From contig CAZCAC010000038.1 of the NCBI GenBank assembly GCA_964496575.1, positions 6,977 to 70,976 on the forward strand: a stretch of DNA of 64,000 nt, in the 5' to 3' direction. Numbering within the stretch: position 1 is the stretch's first letter; each line of letters starts with the position of its first letter. This stretch comes from CAZCAC01 sp964496575. Lineage in GTDB: Bacteria; Planctomycetota; UBA1135; GCA-002686595. Shown here in pieces: positions 17,635-27,180 of the stretch. The notes beneath the pieces are model-generated. The model was not told the DNA's origin, did not search any database, and saw nothing but the letters and a program-made list of their open reading frames with translations. The position numbers and the translations under genes are program-made.

Positions 17635-19775
17635 TCACTCACCGCCGCCGAGATCCTCGCCGAGGCGGTACTCCCGCCCCCGCTCCGTCACGAGCTCCCG
17701 AACCTTCCCGTCGTAGCGCACGACGCAAGGTCCCCCGCGGGTCGACCGGATCGTCACCTTCGACAGCCTTCCGCCCTTCCAGGCGATGTCCACCTCGAAG
17801 CCGCCGCGCGCGCGCAGTCGTAGTGGACCTTCGCCGTCCTGCGCCCCGGCTCCCGCAACCGCTCGACGAGACGCAGCAGCGGCTCGTGGCACTCGGCGAG
17901 ACTGCACGACTCGGCGGGCCAGTAGTTCATCTCCGTGTTGATGTTGAGCGTCCACTTCCCTCCCCACGGCGGCGGGCTGGTGTCGGCCCAGACACCCTGG
18001 AGGTTCGCCGGCTGGGTTCCGGGTCGCGACGAGGCGATCAGCAGGTAGCGCCCGAACTGGAAAGACTGGGTCACGAGGTGCGGGTCGGCCGAGCCCCCGC
18101 GAACCGCCTCGATCCGCTCGTCGACGGGTCTCTCCGCCGCCTCCGTACCACCCAGGTCGAGATCGACGCGATCGAAAAGAGCGCCGTGATCGGCGACGTG
18201 CGCGTCCAGGAGCTCCGCGTACGTCTTGTTCGCCACCGCCTCGACGTGTTGCTCGCAGATCGCGGCGGGATCCCCGCCGATGTCGCGGTAGTTCCGGTAG
18301 CTGGTCGCCGCCGTGTAGATGAGAGTCAGCGCGTCGGCGTTCTCGAAGTCGATGGCGCTCTCCCCCACCGTGACCTCACCCCCTTCGTGCCGTACCTGCA
18401 CGCGCGCCTCGAACTTCAGCCCCACTCCGTCGAAGGGACCGAGCAGGTTGCCGCCGCCGTGCGAGCCCAGCTGTCCCGACATCCGCAGCGTGTGGTCGCC
18501 GGCCGTGACACTCTCGCTCGGGTGCGGGCTGTCGAGGAGAACGCTCCCGGTGAGCCGGCCGGGCTCGTCGCAGCCGAGTCGCACGACCATGACCTGGTCC
18601 GGGAACGAGACGAACACCTCCCTGTCGAACCGGGCCTCTCCGATCCGGTAGCCGACCCGGGCGACGCCCCGCGCCAGGTCCAGCTCGCGGCGGTAGTCGG
18701 CGGCCTCGTCGTGCTCGGCCAGCTCGATCCACAGGCTCCCGAGAGTCCGATAGGCCTGCTGATTCTTCGGGATCCCGATCAGGTGCTGGTCGGCCAGCGC
18801 GAGCGCCTGACGGAACTGTCCGTCGGCGATCAACTGCCTGGCCTCCCCGAGGTGCAACAGCGCCTCCGGATTGTCGTAACAGTGCGGGCCGCCGGTCCAA
18901 AGCGTGTCTTCGTTCAGCTGGATGCGCTCGCGGTTCACACCACCGTGCACCATGCCGCCCAGGCGCCCGTTCCCCACGGGAGACGCCTCCAGCCACTCCC
19001 GCGCCGGCTGGCGCAACCACGGGGTCAGCCGGGCGCCCTCGGGCGGTGGTGCCGAACCGGTGAGCTTCGCGGGAGCGACGGCATGGAGACGCGGGACCTT
19101 CAGGGCGAGCCGGTCGGAGGTCGAGCTCGGATACGCGCCCGAATCGAGCGAGGCGAAGCCCCAGTCGGCGACGCGGCCCGGCAGATGGTGACTGGCGCGA
19201 TCGGGATCACTCGCGAGGATCGACACCTCCTCGGCGGTCAGCGCGCGACGGTAGATGGTGACCCGGTCCATCTCGCCCAGGAAGCGGTTCTGGCCCAGGT
19301 GATCGGCGCCGACGCATAGCGGGTGGCGATTGCGCGCCAGCGCCGCGCCGCCCTCGAGCGTCTCCTTCGCGACCTCACGGCCGTCGAGGTAGAGGACCAT
19401 GGAGCCACCCGCGGAGTCGAACACCCCCGCCACGTGGCTCCACCGATCGGTGGCGAGTCTTGCCGGATACACCAGGGTCACCTCGCCCGCGTTCGTCCGG
19501 ACGATCATGCGCAGCGAGTTGCCGGGAAACGTGTCCAGCATGTACCCGCTCTGCGTCCCGGCGGTGCCCTTGTCGACGATCCGACCGCCCTGGTGAGCCA
19601 TCGCCCCGGGCCTGATCCACGCCTCCAGGGTCACGGAAGCGGTGAGGTCGACCGCCTCGCACTGGTCCACCCGACGAGGCGGTGATGCATCGTCGCACCT
19701 CAGCACACCCTCCGAACCGAAGGCAACGGTCCACCCGATGCTCGACACCAGCAGAAGAGGCGATATTGCGCTCAT
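17635..19775 (-). pseudogene. GH95 alpha-L-fucosidase with N-terminal LamG domain, internal deletion
   Basis: The start at 19775 gives a signal peptide (MSAISPLLLVSSIGWTVAFG), then a concanavalin/LamG-3 domain (TLEAWIRPGAMAHQGG, DRVTIYRRALTAEEV), then the GH95 N-terminal part (PVGNGRLGGMVHGG, LNEDTLWTGGPHCYDNPEA) and PANLQGVWAD, WTLNINTEMNYWPAE. The reading then breaks near 17800-17820. The expected segment after KVHYD, which carries much of the (alpha/alpha)6 barrel, is missing. The sequence jumps in another frame to the family's C-terminal domain (GGFEVDIAWKGGRLSK, ending at 17635). Roughly 300 residues appear lost. The joint lies in a GCGCGCGG repeat, consistent with microhomology deletion or assembly collapse. 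As it stands the enzyme should be inactive. It is divergent from a sulfatase gene. Confidence 0.75.
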
Positions 19776-20142
19776 GCCAGCTACTGATACCGGGGCTGCC
19801 ACCGGCGGGCAAGCCTCACCGGAGACTCCGGGGGGATCCGGGCTCTCGAAGGGCGTGAAGTCCAGGGGCCTGATCGGAAGCCAGCACCACCCGGAGCATT
19901 GCACCCGGCCCCATCCGGCGGCATCCTTCATCGTCAGCGGCAGCGCTTCTGACGGGAGGAGACCGCCGGAGGCCCTCCGTCAGTGGGAGGACGGGATCGA
20001 GACCTTCCCGTCGTGCGCGGATCTCGACCTCGGTGTCGACGTCCACCTCCCCCACTGCTACCGTGCTCGCGACCACGATCCGATCCAGCCGACCCACCCG
20101 ACCCACGAAGCTGGATCGCTGCGGATCGAAAGAGGCACGCGT
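19776..20142. other. Divergent intergenic region, no gene seen
   Basis: The stretch separates the start codons of the GH95 and sulfatase genes and should hold both promoters. No convincing small ORF, RNA gene or clear operator was found. Imperfect GC-rich inverted repeats occur near 19950-19980 but look like composition noise. Confidence 0.4.
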
Positions 20143-21708
20143 ATGAAACACACCTGGCTCGGCGTCTTCCTGGCCATCTGCCTTTCCTCGGACCTCGCGG
20201 CGAGCGAGCGAGCTTCGGATCGGCCCAACATCCTGTGGATCACCATCGAGGACTGGTCTCCGGACTTGTCCTGCTACGGGACGAAGGGGGTGCATACCCC
20301 TCACGTCGACAAGCTGGCCTCCGATGGGATCCGCTACCAGTGGGCGTTCACCACGTCACCGGTCTGCTCCACCTCGCGCTCGGCCATGATGACCGGGTTT
20401 CACCAGAACTACATCCGGGCCAACCAGCACCGGGAGCCCGACAAGCAGCCCCTGCCGCACAAGATCGAGCCGATCCCGCAACTCTTCCGGAAGGCGGGGT
20501 ACTTCACCGCGCTGATGAGCAGGAAGATCGACTGCAACTTCACGCCCGGCAGAAGAGAAGATCTCTTCATGGGCAGGGACTGGTCGGAGCGTGAACCGGA
20601 ACAGCCGTTCTTCGCCCGCATCACCTTCAGCGGCACCCATCGTTCGTGGAAGCGCGACCCGCAACGTCCGATCGACATCGAGGACGTCGAGTTGCCGCCC
20701 TACTACCCCGACACACCCTTCGTGAGGCGGGACTGGGCCAACGGCCTGGAGCAGATGCAGCGGGTCGACCGCGAAGTCGGCGCCTTGTTGAAGCGCCTCG
20801 AGGACGAGGGGCTCGTGGACAACACGATCGTCTTCTTCATCGGGGACCACGGTCGCTGCCACATCCGCGGCAAGCAGTTCCTCTATGACGGCGGCATTCG
20901 CATTCCGATGATCATGCGGTGGCCGGGCCAGGTCGCCCCGGGGCAGGTTAGCGAGGATCTCGTGATGTCGATCGACATCTGCGCCACCATCCTCGAGGTC
21001 GCCGGGATCGAGCCGCCGGTCCCCTTGCACGGCCAGAGCCTGCTCGGCGAGGAGATCGCGCGCCGGAAGTACATCTTCGCCGCGCGTGACAAGATGGACG
21101 AAACGCACGACTCGATGCGGGCGATCCGCTCCAGGGACCACAAGCTGATCCTCAACCTGATGCCGGAGCGTCCCTGGTGCCAGTACAATCGCTACAAGGA
21201 GGGCTCCTATCCGGTCCTGGCGGAGATGAACGTCATGAACCTGAAGGGCCAGCTCACGCCGCAGCAGGCTGGGTTCTTCGCACCGAGGAAGCCGGAGGTC
21301 GAGCTGTTCGACCTCCGTCGTGATCCCCACGAGGTGAGCAACCTGGCCGACGACCCGGCCCAGGCCGAGATCAAGGCGGAGCTGCTGGCCGAGCTGGCGA
21401 AGTGGCGGAAGGAGGTGATCGACGACCAGGGCGTCTCCGAGGACTTCCGCGCCGACGGGATCTTCCCGGACTCCTGTCCCGCGCCCACCGTGGACGAGTG
21501 GGTCGCCGCCAACTGGGGCAATTACGACTTCAACAAGTACGGTTGGCCGGCCTGGTACCCGACCCGTCCGCTGGAAGAGTGGGAAAAGGCGCGCGCGAAG
21601 TGGGAGCCTTACGTGATGCGCAGTCCCGAGGAGAAGGTCTCTCGCCCCGTGCTCAGCCATTCGCGGAAGAAAGCGACCGAGAAGCTGAAGAAGAAGCCCG
21701 GCAGGTAG
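20143..21708 (+). CDS. Secreted sulfatase (arylsulfatase family), CSTSR variant
   Basis: Sulfatase of 521 residues with a signal peptide (residues 1-20). Metal-binding residues start in RPNILWITIEDWSPD, and further metal ligands are likely in FFIGDHG. The formylglycine motif reads VCSTSRSAMMTG. The Cys and Arg are in place, but the usual Pro or Ala at position 3 of CxPxR is Thr. The length and the C-terminal half (ELFDLRRDPHEVSNLADDP) are normal for planctomycete sulfatases. It probably removes sulfate from extracellular polysaccharide after Cys-to-formylglycine conversion. It is divergent from the fucosidase pseudogene and convergent with tag. Confidence 0.9.
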   Translation: MKHTWLGVFLAICLSSDLAASERASDRPNILWITIEDWSPDLSCYGTKGVHTPHVDKLASDGIRYQWAFTTSPVCSTSRSAMMTGFHQNYIRANQHREPDKQPLPHKIEPIPQLFRKAGYFTALMSRKIDCNFTPGRREDLFMGRDWSEREPEQPFFARITFSGTHRSWKRDPQRPIDIEDVELPPYYPDTPFVRRDWANGLEQMQRVDREVGALLKRLEDEGLVDNTIVFFIGDHGRCHIRGKQFLYDGGIRIPMIMRWPGQVAPGQVSEDLVMSIDICATILEVAGIEPPVPLHGQSLLGEEIARRKYIFAARDKMDETHDSMRAIRSRDHKLILNLMPERPWCQYNRYKEGSYPVLAEMNVMNLKGQLTPQQAGFFAPRKPEVELFDLRRDPHEVSNLADDPAQAEIKAELLAELAKWRKEVIDDQGVSEDFRADGIFPDSCPAPTVDEWVAANWGNYDFNKYGWPAWYPTRPLEEWEKARAKWEPYVMRSPEEKVSRPVLSHSRKKATEKLKKKPGR

Positions 21709-21741
21709 ACAGGCGATCTCGAAGTCGACGCCGTCCTCCGC

Positions 21742-21766
21742 CCTCCCGCGAGACTCAGGCGGGAGG
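21742..21766. terminator. Hairpin between convergent sulfatase and tag genes
   Basis: A perfect 8-bp stem CCTCCCGC / GCGGGAGG with a 9-base loop starts 33 bases after the sulfatase stop. It overlaps the tag stop codon, which lies in the loop. It could act as a bidirectional terminator, although no U-tract is visible. Confidence 0.4.
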
Positions 21767-22393
21767 CGAGAACACCGCCCTCGCTGCAGCCACCGCATCC
21801 CGTGCGGCGCAGCCTTCGAGGTGGTCGTTGACCAGACCCATCGCCTGCATGAAGGCGTAGGCCGTGGTGGGCCCCACGAAGCTCCAGCCGCGTCTCTTCA
21901 GGTCCTTGCTCATGGCCTTGGAGGTGGGCGTCCAGGTCAACTTCTGGAGGGCGGCCCTGGTCATGCGCCGCGGGCGCTCCGCGGCGGGTGGCTGCCATTG
22001 CCAGAAGTAAGCCGCCAGAGAGCCGTGCTCCTCGGCCAGCTCCACGGCGCGGCGGGCGTTGTTGATCGTCGACTCGATCTTGCCCCGATGACGGACGATC
22101 CCCGGATCTTGCAGGAGCGCCTCGACCTGCTTCTCGCCGAAGCGAGCCACCGCGACGAAGTCGAAGCCCTCGAAGGCCTCCCGGAAACGCTCGCGCTTGC
22201 GCAGGATCGTCAGCCAGCTCAGGCCCGACTGAAACCCCTCCAGGCACACCTTCTCGAACAGGCGCACGTCGTCCGCCACGGGGAGGCCCCACTCGTGGTC
22301 GTGGTAGGCGGCGTAGTCTTCGTGGTCGGCGCCCCACCAGCAGCGGACGACATCGTCGTCACCACGACGGAGGCCGGGTCTGAGTCGGGGCAT
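21755..22393 (-). CDS. tag: DNA-3-methyladenine glycosylase I
   Basis: Base-excision repair enzyme of 212 residues that removes 3-methyladenine from DNA. Family features are RCWWGADHEDYAAYHDHEWG at the N-terminus with the first zinc Cys and His, LFEKVCLEGFQSGLSWLTIL, the HhH-like region, and the second zinc pair in GLVNDHLEGC. The N-terminal extension of about 15 residues before RCWWG is slightly longer than usual, and the next possible start lies inside the conserved region. It stands alone between a sulfatase gene and the NRPS-like gene, with no functional link to either. Confidence 0.92.
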   Translation of the reverse strand: MPRLRPGLRRGDDDVVRCWWGADHEDYAAYHDHEWGLPVADDVRLFEKVCLEGFQSGLSWLTILRKRERFREAFEGFDFVAVARFGEKQVEALLQDPGIVRHRGKIESTINNARRAVELAEEHGSLAAYFWQWQPPAAERPRRMTRAALQKLTWTPTSKAMSKDLKRRGWSFVGPTTAYAFMQAMGLVNDHLEGCAARDAVAAARAVFSPPA

Positions 22394-22446
22394 GGACAGA
22401 GTCTAGTGCTCGGCGCAGCGTCCGGCGTACGAAAAGGTCCAGAGGC

Positions 22447-25077
22447 TCAGCGCACCTGCTTCCCGTCGAGCGGGCGCATGAACTCGTCCCTCACCTGTTC
22501 GAGACCTCCCAGGGGCGCATCCCACCAGCGAAGCTCCTGGAGCTTGCGCCTCGTCTCCGGGGGGAATCGATAGCGGATGACTCGGGCGGGATAGCCCGCA
22601 ACGATGGCGTAGGGAGGAACATCCTCGGCGACCAGGGAATTGGCGCCGATGATGGCTCCGTCGCCGATCGTCCGGGCCGGATAGACCACGGTCACGTTGT
22701 GACCGATGTGGACGTCATGCCCGACTTCGATGCGATTCCTGGGGATATCGACCCCGGGGGAGAAACCCAGTGCCTGCTGATAGAAGACACCATGGGACGA
22801 GATGGTGTTGGAAGGGTGATTGGCGGTCTCGAAACGGGCCGTGCCCATCACGGAGCAGTAGCGGCCGAAGCTCGTGCCGCGCTTGAACTGCCCGCTGTCG
22901 AAGCAGAACGAGCTGTAGTCGCCGATCTCCATGTCGAAGTGCTTTCGGTACAGCCTTCGCATGGTCCTGGAGAACATGCCTCCCCCTTCGAGCCTCAGGA
23001 TGACTCTCTGCAAGAAGGACTGGAGCCACCGGCCACCGATCCCGTACAGCGGCGCCAGGACCCACCTGCAGAACGAGGATTCCCGCATGCGATCCTCGTG
23101 CCGACCGGTGTTGTGCCGCTGCAGTTCCGCGAGGGCCCTCTCCACCTTGTCCAGATCGGCACGGTGTTCCCCATCCGAAGTCGTACCCCGGTCTTCGCCA
23201 ACGGTGGCGTCCTCCTCGAGAAGCGCGCAGAGCTCACGGATCGTCGGGCGGTCGAAGAACTCGATGACCGAGAGGTCGCATCCCAGCCGGTCGTTGATTC
23301 CATTGGCGACTTCGACGCCGAGAAGTGAGTGCCCGCCCAGGTCGAAGAAGTTGTCATCCAGACCCACGCGCTCGTCGCCCAGGGACTCTCGCCAGATCTC
23401 GGCGATCACCCACTCGGCCGAGGTCCGGGGCGCCGCATACGCCTCGCTCGACTCGTAGCTCGGGCACGGCAGAGCCTTCCGGTCGAGCTTGCCGTTGTGG
23501 TTCAGGGGCAGGATGTCCATGAAGACGCAACCCGAAGGAACCATGTACTCGGGAAGATCCTGGCGCAGCGCTTCGCGCAACCGACCCGAATCGTGGTCTG
23601 CCGGATCCGGGCAGATGAGATAGGCCACGAGGCGTTTGTCACCCGGTACGTCCTCGCGGTCGATCACGACGGCATCTTCGACGCCCGGCTGGCCGCGGAG
23701 AGCCGCTTCGATCTCGCCGAGCTCGATTCGAAAGCCACGGATCTTCACCTGCAGGTCCGCCCGCCCGATGTACTCCAGGTCCCCGTCCGCCGTGAAGCGG
23801 GCCAGGTCCCCCGAGCGGTACAGCCGTCCGCCCCTCTCGAGCGGATCCTCGATGAAACGCTCGGCGGTGAGCTCCTCCCGGTTCCGGTAGCCGCGAGCGA
23901 CACCCGCGCCGCCCACGTAGATCTCACCCTCGACCCCGACGTCCACCGGCTGGAGGTCCGAGTCGAGGAGCCGAACCTCCAGGTCGGGAATCGGCACTCC
24001 GATCACGCTGCCTCGGCCCTCTTCGACATCCTGCCTCCGGATCCGCCGGTAGGTCACATGGACCGTTGTCTCGGTGATGCCGTACATGTTGATCAGCTCG
24101 GGCTGCGCGTCGCCGTGCTGCTCGATCCAGGGCTCGACGCTGCTGAGCTCCAGGGCCTCGCCTCCGAAGACGACCGTTCGCAGCTTCAGATCCGGGTGGA
24201 TCCTCCCGGTCGCCGCCTCGGCCTGTACGAGCTGCCTGAAGGCGGAGGGGGTCTGGTTGAGGATCGTGACGCCTTCCTCGACGAGGAACTCGTAGAAGGC
24301 CCTCGGCGTGCGACTGACGTCGTAGGGGACTATCGCCAGCTTGCCGCCGTAGAGCAGTGCACCCCACATCTCCCACACCGAGAAGTCGAACGCGTAGGAG
24401 TGGAACATCGACCACACATCCTCGGGGCCGAAGTGGAACCACTCCTCGGTCGCGTCGAAGAGCCGCACGACATTCGCGTGCGTGACCTCGACTCCCTTCG
24501 GCGTGCCGGTGGAGCCGGACGTGTAGATCACGTAGGCCAGATCATCCGGCTTCGCCCCGGACTTGAGCTCTTCTCCGGAAAACTCGTCGGCGGGATCGAG
24601 AGACTCCGGAAGATCCAGGCACAGGACCTCGCGTCCTCCTCCCTCCACCAGATGCCGGAGACTGGAGTGAGTGAGGACCAGACGGGTCTCGGATTCCGTC
24701 AGGATCAGCGCGAGCCTCCTGGACGGATTGGTCGGATCGAGGGGGAGGTAGGCTCCCCCGGCCTTCAGGACGGCCAGGGTCGCGACGACCATCTCCACGG
24801 AACGCTCGAGACAGACGCCCAGGAGCTCCTCGTGGGCGATCCCCCTCGCCTTCAGCCGTGCAGCCAGGCGGTCGGAGAGCCTGTCGAGCTCTCCGTAGCA
24901 CAGGCTCGAATCGCCGCAGACAGCGGCTCTCCGATCGGGGTGGCGCTCGGCGACTCGGCGGAAGCGGTCGACCAGACTCTCCACCACCGGGTACGTCCCG
25001 GTGGCCGGGGAGCGGGCATTCTCGAGGGCGAGATCGATCTCGTCCGGGGGCGTGGAGTGGAAGTCCATGCACGCCAT
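22447..25077 (-). CDS. Single-module NRPS-like enzyme: adenylation, carrier protein, hexapeptide acetyltransferase
   Basis: Protein of 876 residues. The adenylation domain spans about 30-530 (YVIYTSGSTGTPKGVEVTH, YAFDFSVWEMWG, NMYGITETTVHVTY, YRSGDLARF, NHNGKLDRKAL). The carrier domain has its phosphopantetheine Ser in FFDLGGHSLLG near residue 586. After a linker, a left-handed beta-helix acetyltransferase of the CatB/Vat type covers about 700-870 (EVGHDVHIGHNVTVVY, IIGANSLVAEDVPPYAIVAG). Hand alignment of the specificity pocket gives D-F-W-N-V-G-M-V-H-K, close to known threonine codes. There is no condensation or thioesterase domain. An aminoacyl thioester may be acetylated or handed to a partner. 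No other biosynthetic genes flank it. Confidence 0.87.
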   Translation of the reverse strand: MACMDFHSTPPDEIDLALENARSPATGTYPVVESLVDRFRRVAERHPDRRAAVCGDSSLCYGELDRLSDRLAARLKARGIAHEELLGVCLERSVEMVVATLAVLKAGGAYLPLDPTNPSRRLALILTESETRLVLTHSSLRHLVEGGGREVLCLDLPESLDPADEFSGEELKSGAKPDDLAYVIYTSGSTGTPKGVEVTHANVVRLFDATEEWFHFGPEDVWSMFHSYAFDFSVWEMWGALLYGGKLAIVPYDVSRTPRAFYEFLVEEGVTILNQTPSAFRQLVQAEAATGRIHPDLKLRTVVFGGEALELSSVEPWIEQHGDAQPELINMYGITETTVHVTYRRIRRQDVEEGRGSVIGVPIPDLEVRLLDSDLQPVDVGVEGEIYVGGAGVARGYRNREELTAERFIEDPLERGGRLYRSGDLARFTADGDLEYIGRADLQVKIRGFRIELGEIEAALRGQPGVEDAVVIDREDVPGDKRLVAYLICPDPADHDSGRLREALRQDLPEYMVPSGCVFMDILPLNHNGKLDRKALPCPSYESSEAYAAPRTSAEWVIAEIWRESLGDERVGLDDNFFDLGGHSLLGVEVANGINDRLGCDLSVIEFFDRPTIRELCALLEEDATVGEDRGTTSDGEHRADLDKVERALAELQRHNTGRHEDRMRESSFCRWVLAPLYGIGGRWLQSFLQRVILRLEGGGMFSRTMRRLYRKHFDMEIGDYSSFCFDSGQFKRGTSFGRYCSVMGTARFETANHPSNTISSHGVFYQQALGFSPGVDIPRNRIEVGHDVHIGHNVTVVYPARTIGDGAIIGANSLVAEDVPPYAIVAGYPARVIRYRFPPETRRKLQELRWWDAPLGGLEQVRDEFMRPLDGKQVR

Positions 25078-25318
25078 ATCGGCCTTCGCTCGTGCTTTTC
25101 TCAGGGGAGAACCTCATTCCTGGCGAGTCCCTTCGTCGGTCCCCTCGCGCTGAATTCGCGGTCGGAGCGTCAGGAGCCTGCGCGTCGGCGATGGGTACCT
25201 CCGCCGCCGGTTGTTTGTCCGGCTACCCATTCCGTCATCCGTCCGGCTTCTGGAAACCCTCCGATCCGATCGGACGACGAGGCGAGAACGGGCGACCCGC
25301 GTGTGTCATACTGACGCC

Positions 25319-25699
25319 GTGGCCAAGAGAAAGCGCAGACCCCTGAGAACCGGTATCCCCCGGGTCGGCTGTCCGTTCTGCCTGCAATGGCTGCCGGCTC
25401 CGACGCGCCTGACGGCGACGTACAGCCTGGACAGCCTCGGGGGCCGGTGTGACTGTGGTGCCTACTTCGTGGTGGACGTGACGGGTCGGTCGGGCGGGCA
25501 GGCGCTGCTCGACGTGCAGACGCTGGCCTGTGGCGGAGACGTCGACCGGGCGCTGAAGCTGAGAGAGGACGAGGACTTCGACCTCCGGTCCAAGCCGGTG
25601 AACGACCACACCACCCCGAGAGGCCTGGCGGTCCGGGGCCACTCCTACATGCAGCCGAAGGTGTGGGCGCTCAAGCTCACGCCGAACCAGGAGGAGTGA
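25319..25699 (+). CDS. Small zinc-ribbon protein coupled to a URO-D-like gene
   Basis: Protein of about 126 residues from a GTG at 25319 (VAKRKRRPLR). The frame is open upstream but loses protein character. Two Cys pairs, GCPFCLQWL and GRCDCGAYF, make a likely zinc ribbon. A conserved-looking middle VVDVTGRSGGQALLDVQTLA and an end YMQPKVWALKLTP follow. The family was not recognised. Its stop overlaps the start of the next gene by one base (TGATG), and AGGAGG inside its 3' end serves as the downstream ribosome-binding site, so the two are probably co-translated. Confidence 0.6.
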   Translation: MAKRKRRPLRTGIPRVGCPFCLQWLPAPTRLTATYSLDSLGGRCDCGAYFVVDVTGRSGGQALLDVQTLACGGDVDRALKLREDEDFDLRSKPVNDHTTPRGLAVRGHSYMQPKVWALKLTPNQEE

Positions 25700-26757
25700 T
25701 GAGCTCCCGGGAGCGCGTCCTCGCCGCGTTCGCTCACGAGGAGACGGATCGGGTGCCGGCCTGGCTCGGAGCGTCGCCGGAGTTTCGCGAGCTGGCGCGG
25801 GAGCACCTGGAGCTCGAGGACGACGAGAGCCTGTCCCTGCACCTCGGAGACGATTTCCGGCGAGTCTTCGCCCGATACGCGGGCCCGAAGGAGCGTGGAC
25901 CCTTTGCCGACCTGAGCCCCGGAGCGACCTACCGCACACCGTTCGGCGTGGAGCGCCACGGGTACGGATACGGGATGCCCCTGAATCGGCCGCTCCTCCA
26001 GGCGACGACCGTGGCGGAGGTGAACGGGTACGCCTGGCCCGACCCGTCGTGGATGAACCCGTCTCGCGTTCGCGACGAAGCGAGGAAGCACGGGGGGCGC
26101 TACGCGATCCTCGGTGGCGACTGGTCGCCCTACTGGCACGACGCCATCGACCTCCTGACGATGGAGCAGCTCTTCTACCGGATGCACGACGCGCCGGAGC
26201 TCGTCGACGTGCTCCTGGAGCGCATCACGGACTACTACGTCGGCGTGAGCACACGGATCTTCGACGCCGCCGCGGACGAGATCGACGTCTTCTTCATCGG
26301 CAACGACTTCGGAGGGCAGCTGGGACCGCTGCTGGGCGAGGAGCTCTTCCGCCGCTTCCTCCTGCCCCCACTCGCGCGCCTGGTCGATCTGGGTCACGCC
26401 TACGGATTGAAGGTCCTGCTGCACTGCTGCGGCGGCTTTGCGCCCCTGATTCCCTCGATGATCGAGATCGGCCTGGACGGTCTGCAGGCGCTACAACCCA
26501 CTTGCCGGGGCATGGATCCCACCTCGATCAAGGGCGAGTTCGGTGACGACCTCCTCCTGATGGGGTGCATCGACAGCCAGCTCCTGATCGAGGGCACGCC
26601 CGATCGGGTGCGCGCCGAGACGGCTCGTGTTCTCCAGATCATGAGGCCCGGCGGCGGCTACGTCGTCTCGCCCAGCCACGACTACCTGCTGCCCGAGACG
26701 CCCGTCGAGAACGTCCTGGCGCTGTACGAGACCGTTCGCGAGGCGCCCCGGGGCTGA
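25699..26757 (+). CDS. Uroporphyrinogen-decarboxylase-superfamily protein (MtaA/CmuA-like)
   Basis: TIM-barrel protein of 352 residues. MSSRERVLAAFAHEETDRVP is the typical start of MtaA/CmuA-like members, not of haem-pathway HemE. LLHCCGGFAPLIPSMIEIG contains the H-x-C zinc/thiolate site of corrinoid methyltransferases, and PGGGYVVSPSHDY is near the end. Such proteins transfer methyl groups, but the many planctomycete paralogues have no assigned reaction. No corrinoid protein is adjacent. A second member is at 49208-50374. The gene is translationally coupled to the zinc-ribbon gene. Confidence 0.82.
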   Translation: MSSRERVLAAFAHEETDRVPAWLGASPEFRELAREHLELEDDESLSLHLGDDFRRVFARYAGPKERGPFADLSPGATYRTPFGVERHGYGYGMPLNRPLLQATTVAEVNGYAWPDPSWMNPSRVRDEARKHGGRYAILGGDWSPYWHDAIDLLTMEQLFYRMHDAPELVDVLLERITDYYVGVSTRIFDAAADEIDVFFIGNDFGGQLGPLLGEELFRRFLLPPLARLVDLGHAYGLKVLLHCCGGFAPLIPSMIEIGLDGLQALQPTCRGMDPTSIKGEFGDDLLLMGCIDSQLLIEGTPDRVRAETARVLQIMRPGGGYVVSPSHDYLLPETPVENVLALYETVREAPRG

Positions 26758-27180
26758 GACGCCAGGGCCCAGGCGTTCCTACCTCGAAGCCGACGAGCCA
26801 TCGCGCGACGATCCGGGCCCCGCGAATCGCTGGGCCCGGATCGCTCTGGCCAGGCTGCTCTCGCTCCACGATCGGTGCGGGAGGCCCGAGGATGCGTGCC
26901 GCTACCGCGTACTGACGACCGAGAAGGGGAGCGCCCCGTCCGAGGACGATGGCACCGTCCCGCCGAACTGCCCGGCGAGCTCGAGCTCGAGCCGCTACTA
27001 CCGCGCTGCGCCGCCTCCGGGCGAAACTGGGTGCCCGTGACATGGAGGAGGAGCGATGAACGGCGCCGGCGGAGCGGACCGGGATGGCGCAGGCGTCTTC
27101 TCCTGAGCCGACGTGGTCCGCCCACGGCTCTCCCCATCACGTCTTCCGGGGCACTGGCCCCCTTCACCACGACAGCAATC
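26758..27180. other. Intergenic region, no supported gene
   Basis: The region lies between the URO-D-like gene and the convergent PD40 surface-protein gene. Open frames exist on both strands, but they lack plausible starts, domains or homopolymer-free protein composition. It may include a decayed gene. No strong terminator hairpin was noticed. Confidence 0.35.

Noticed and set aside
25699..26757. Haem-pathway HemE
   Set aside because: The N-terminus and the H-x-C metal site fit the MtaA/CmuA branch, a second copy exists, and no other haem genes are adjacent.
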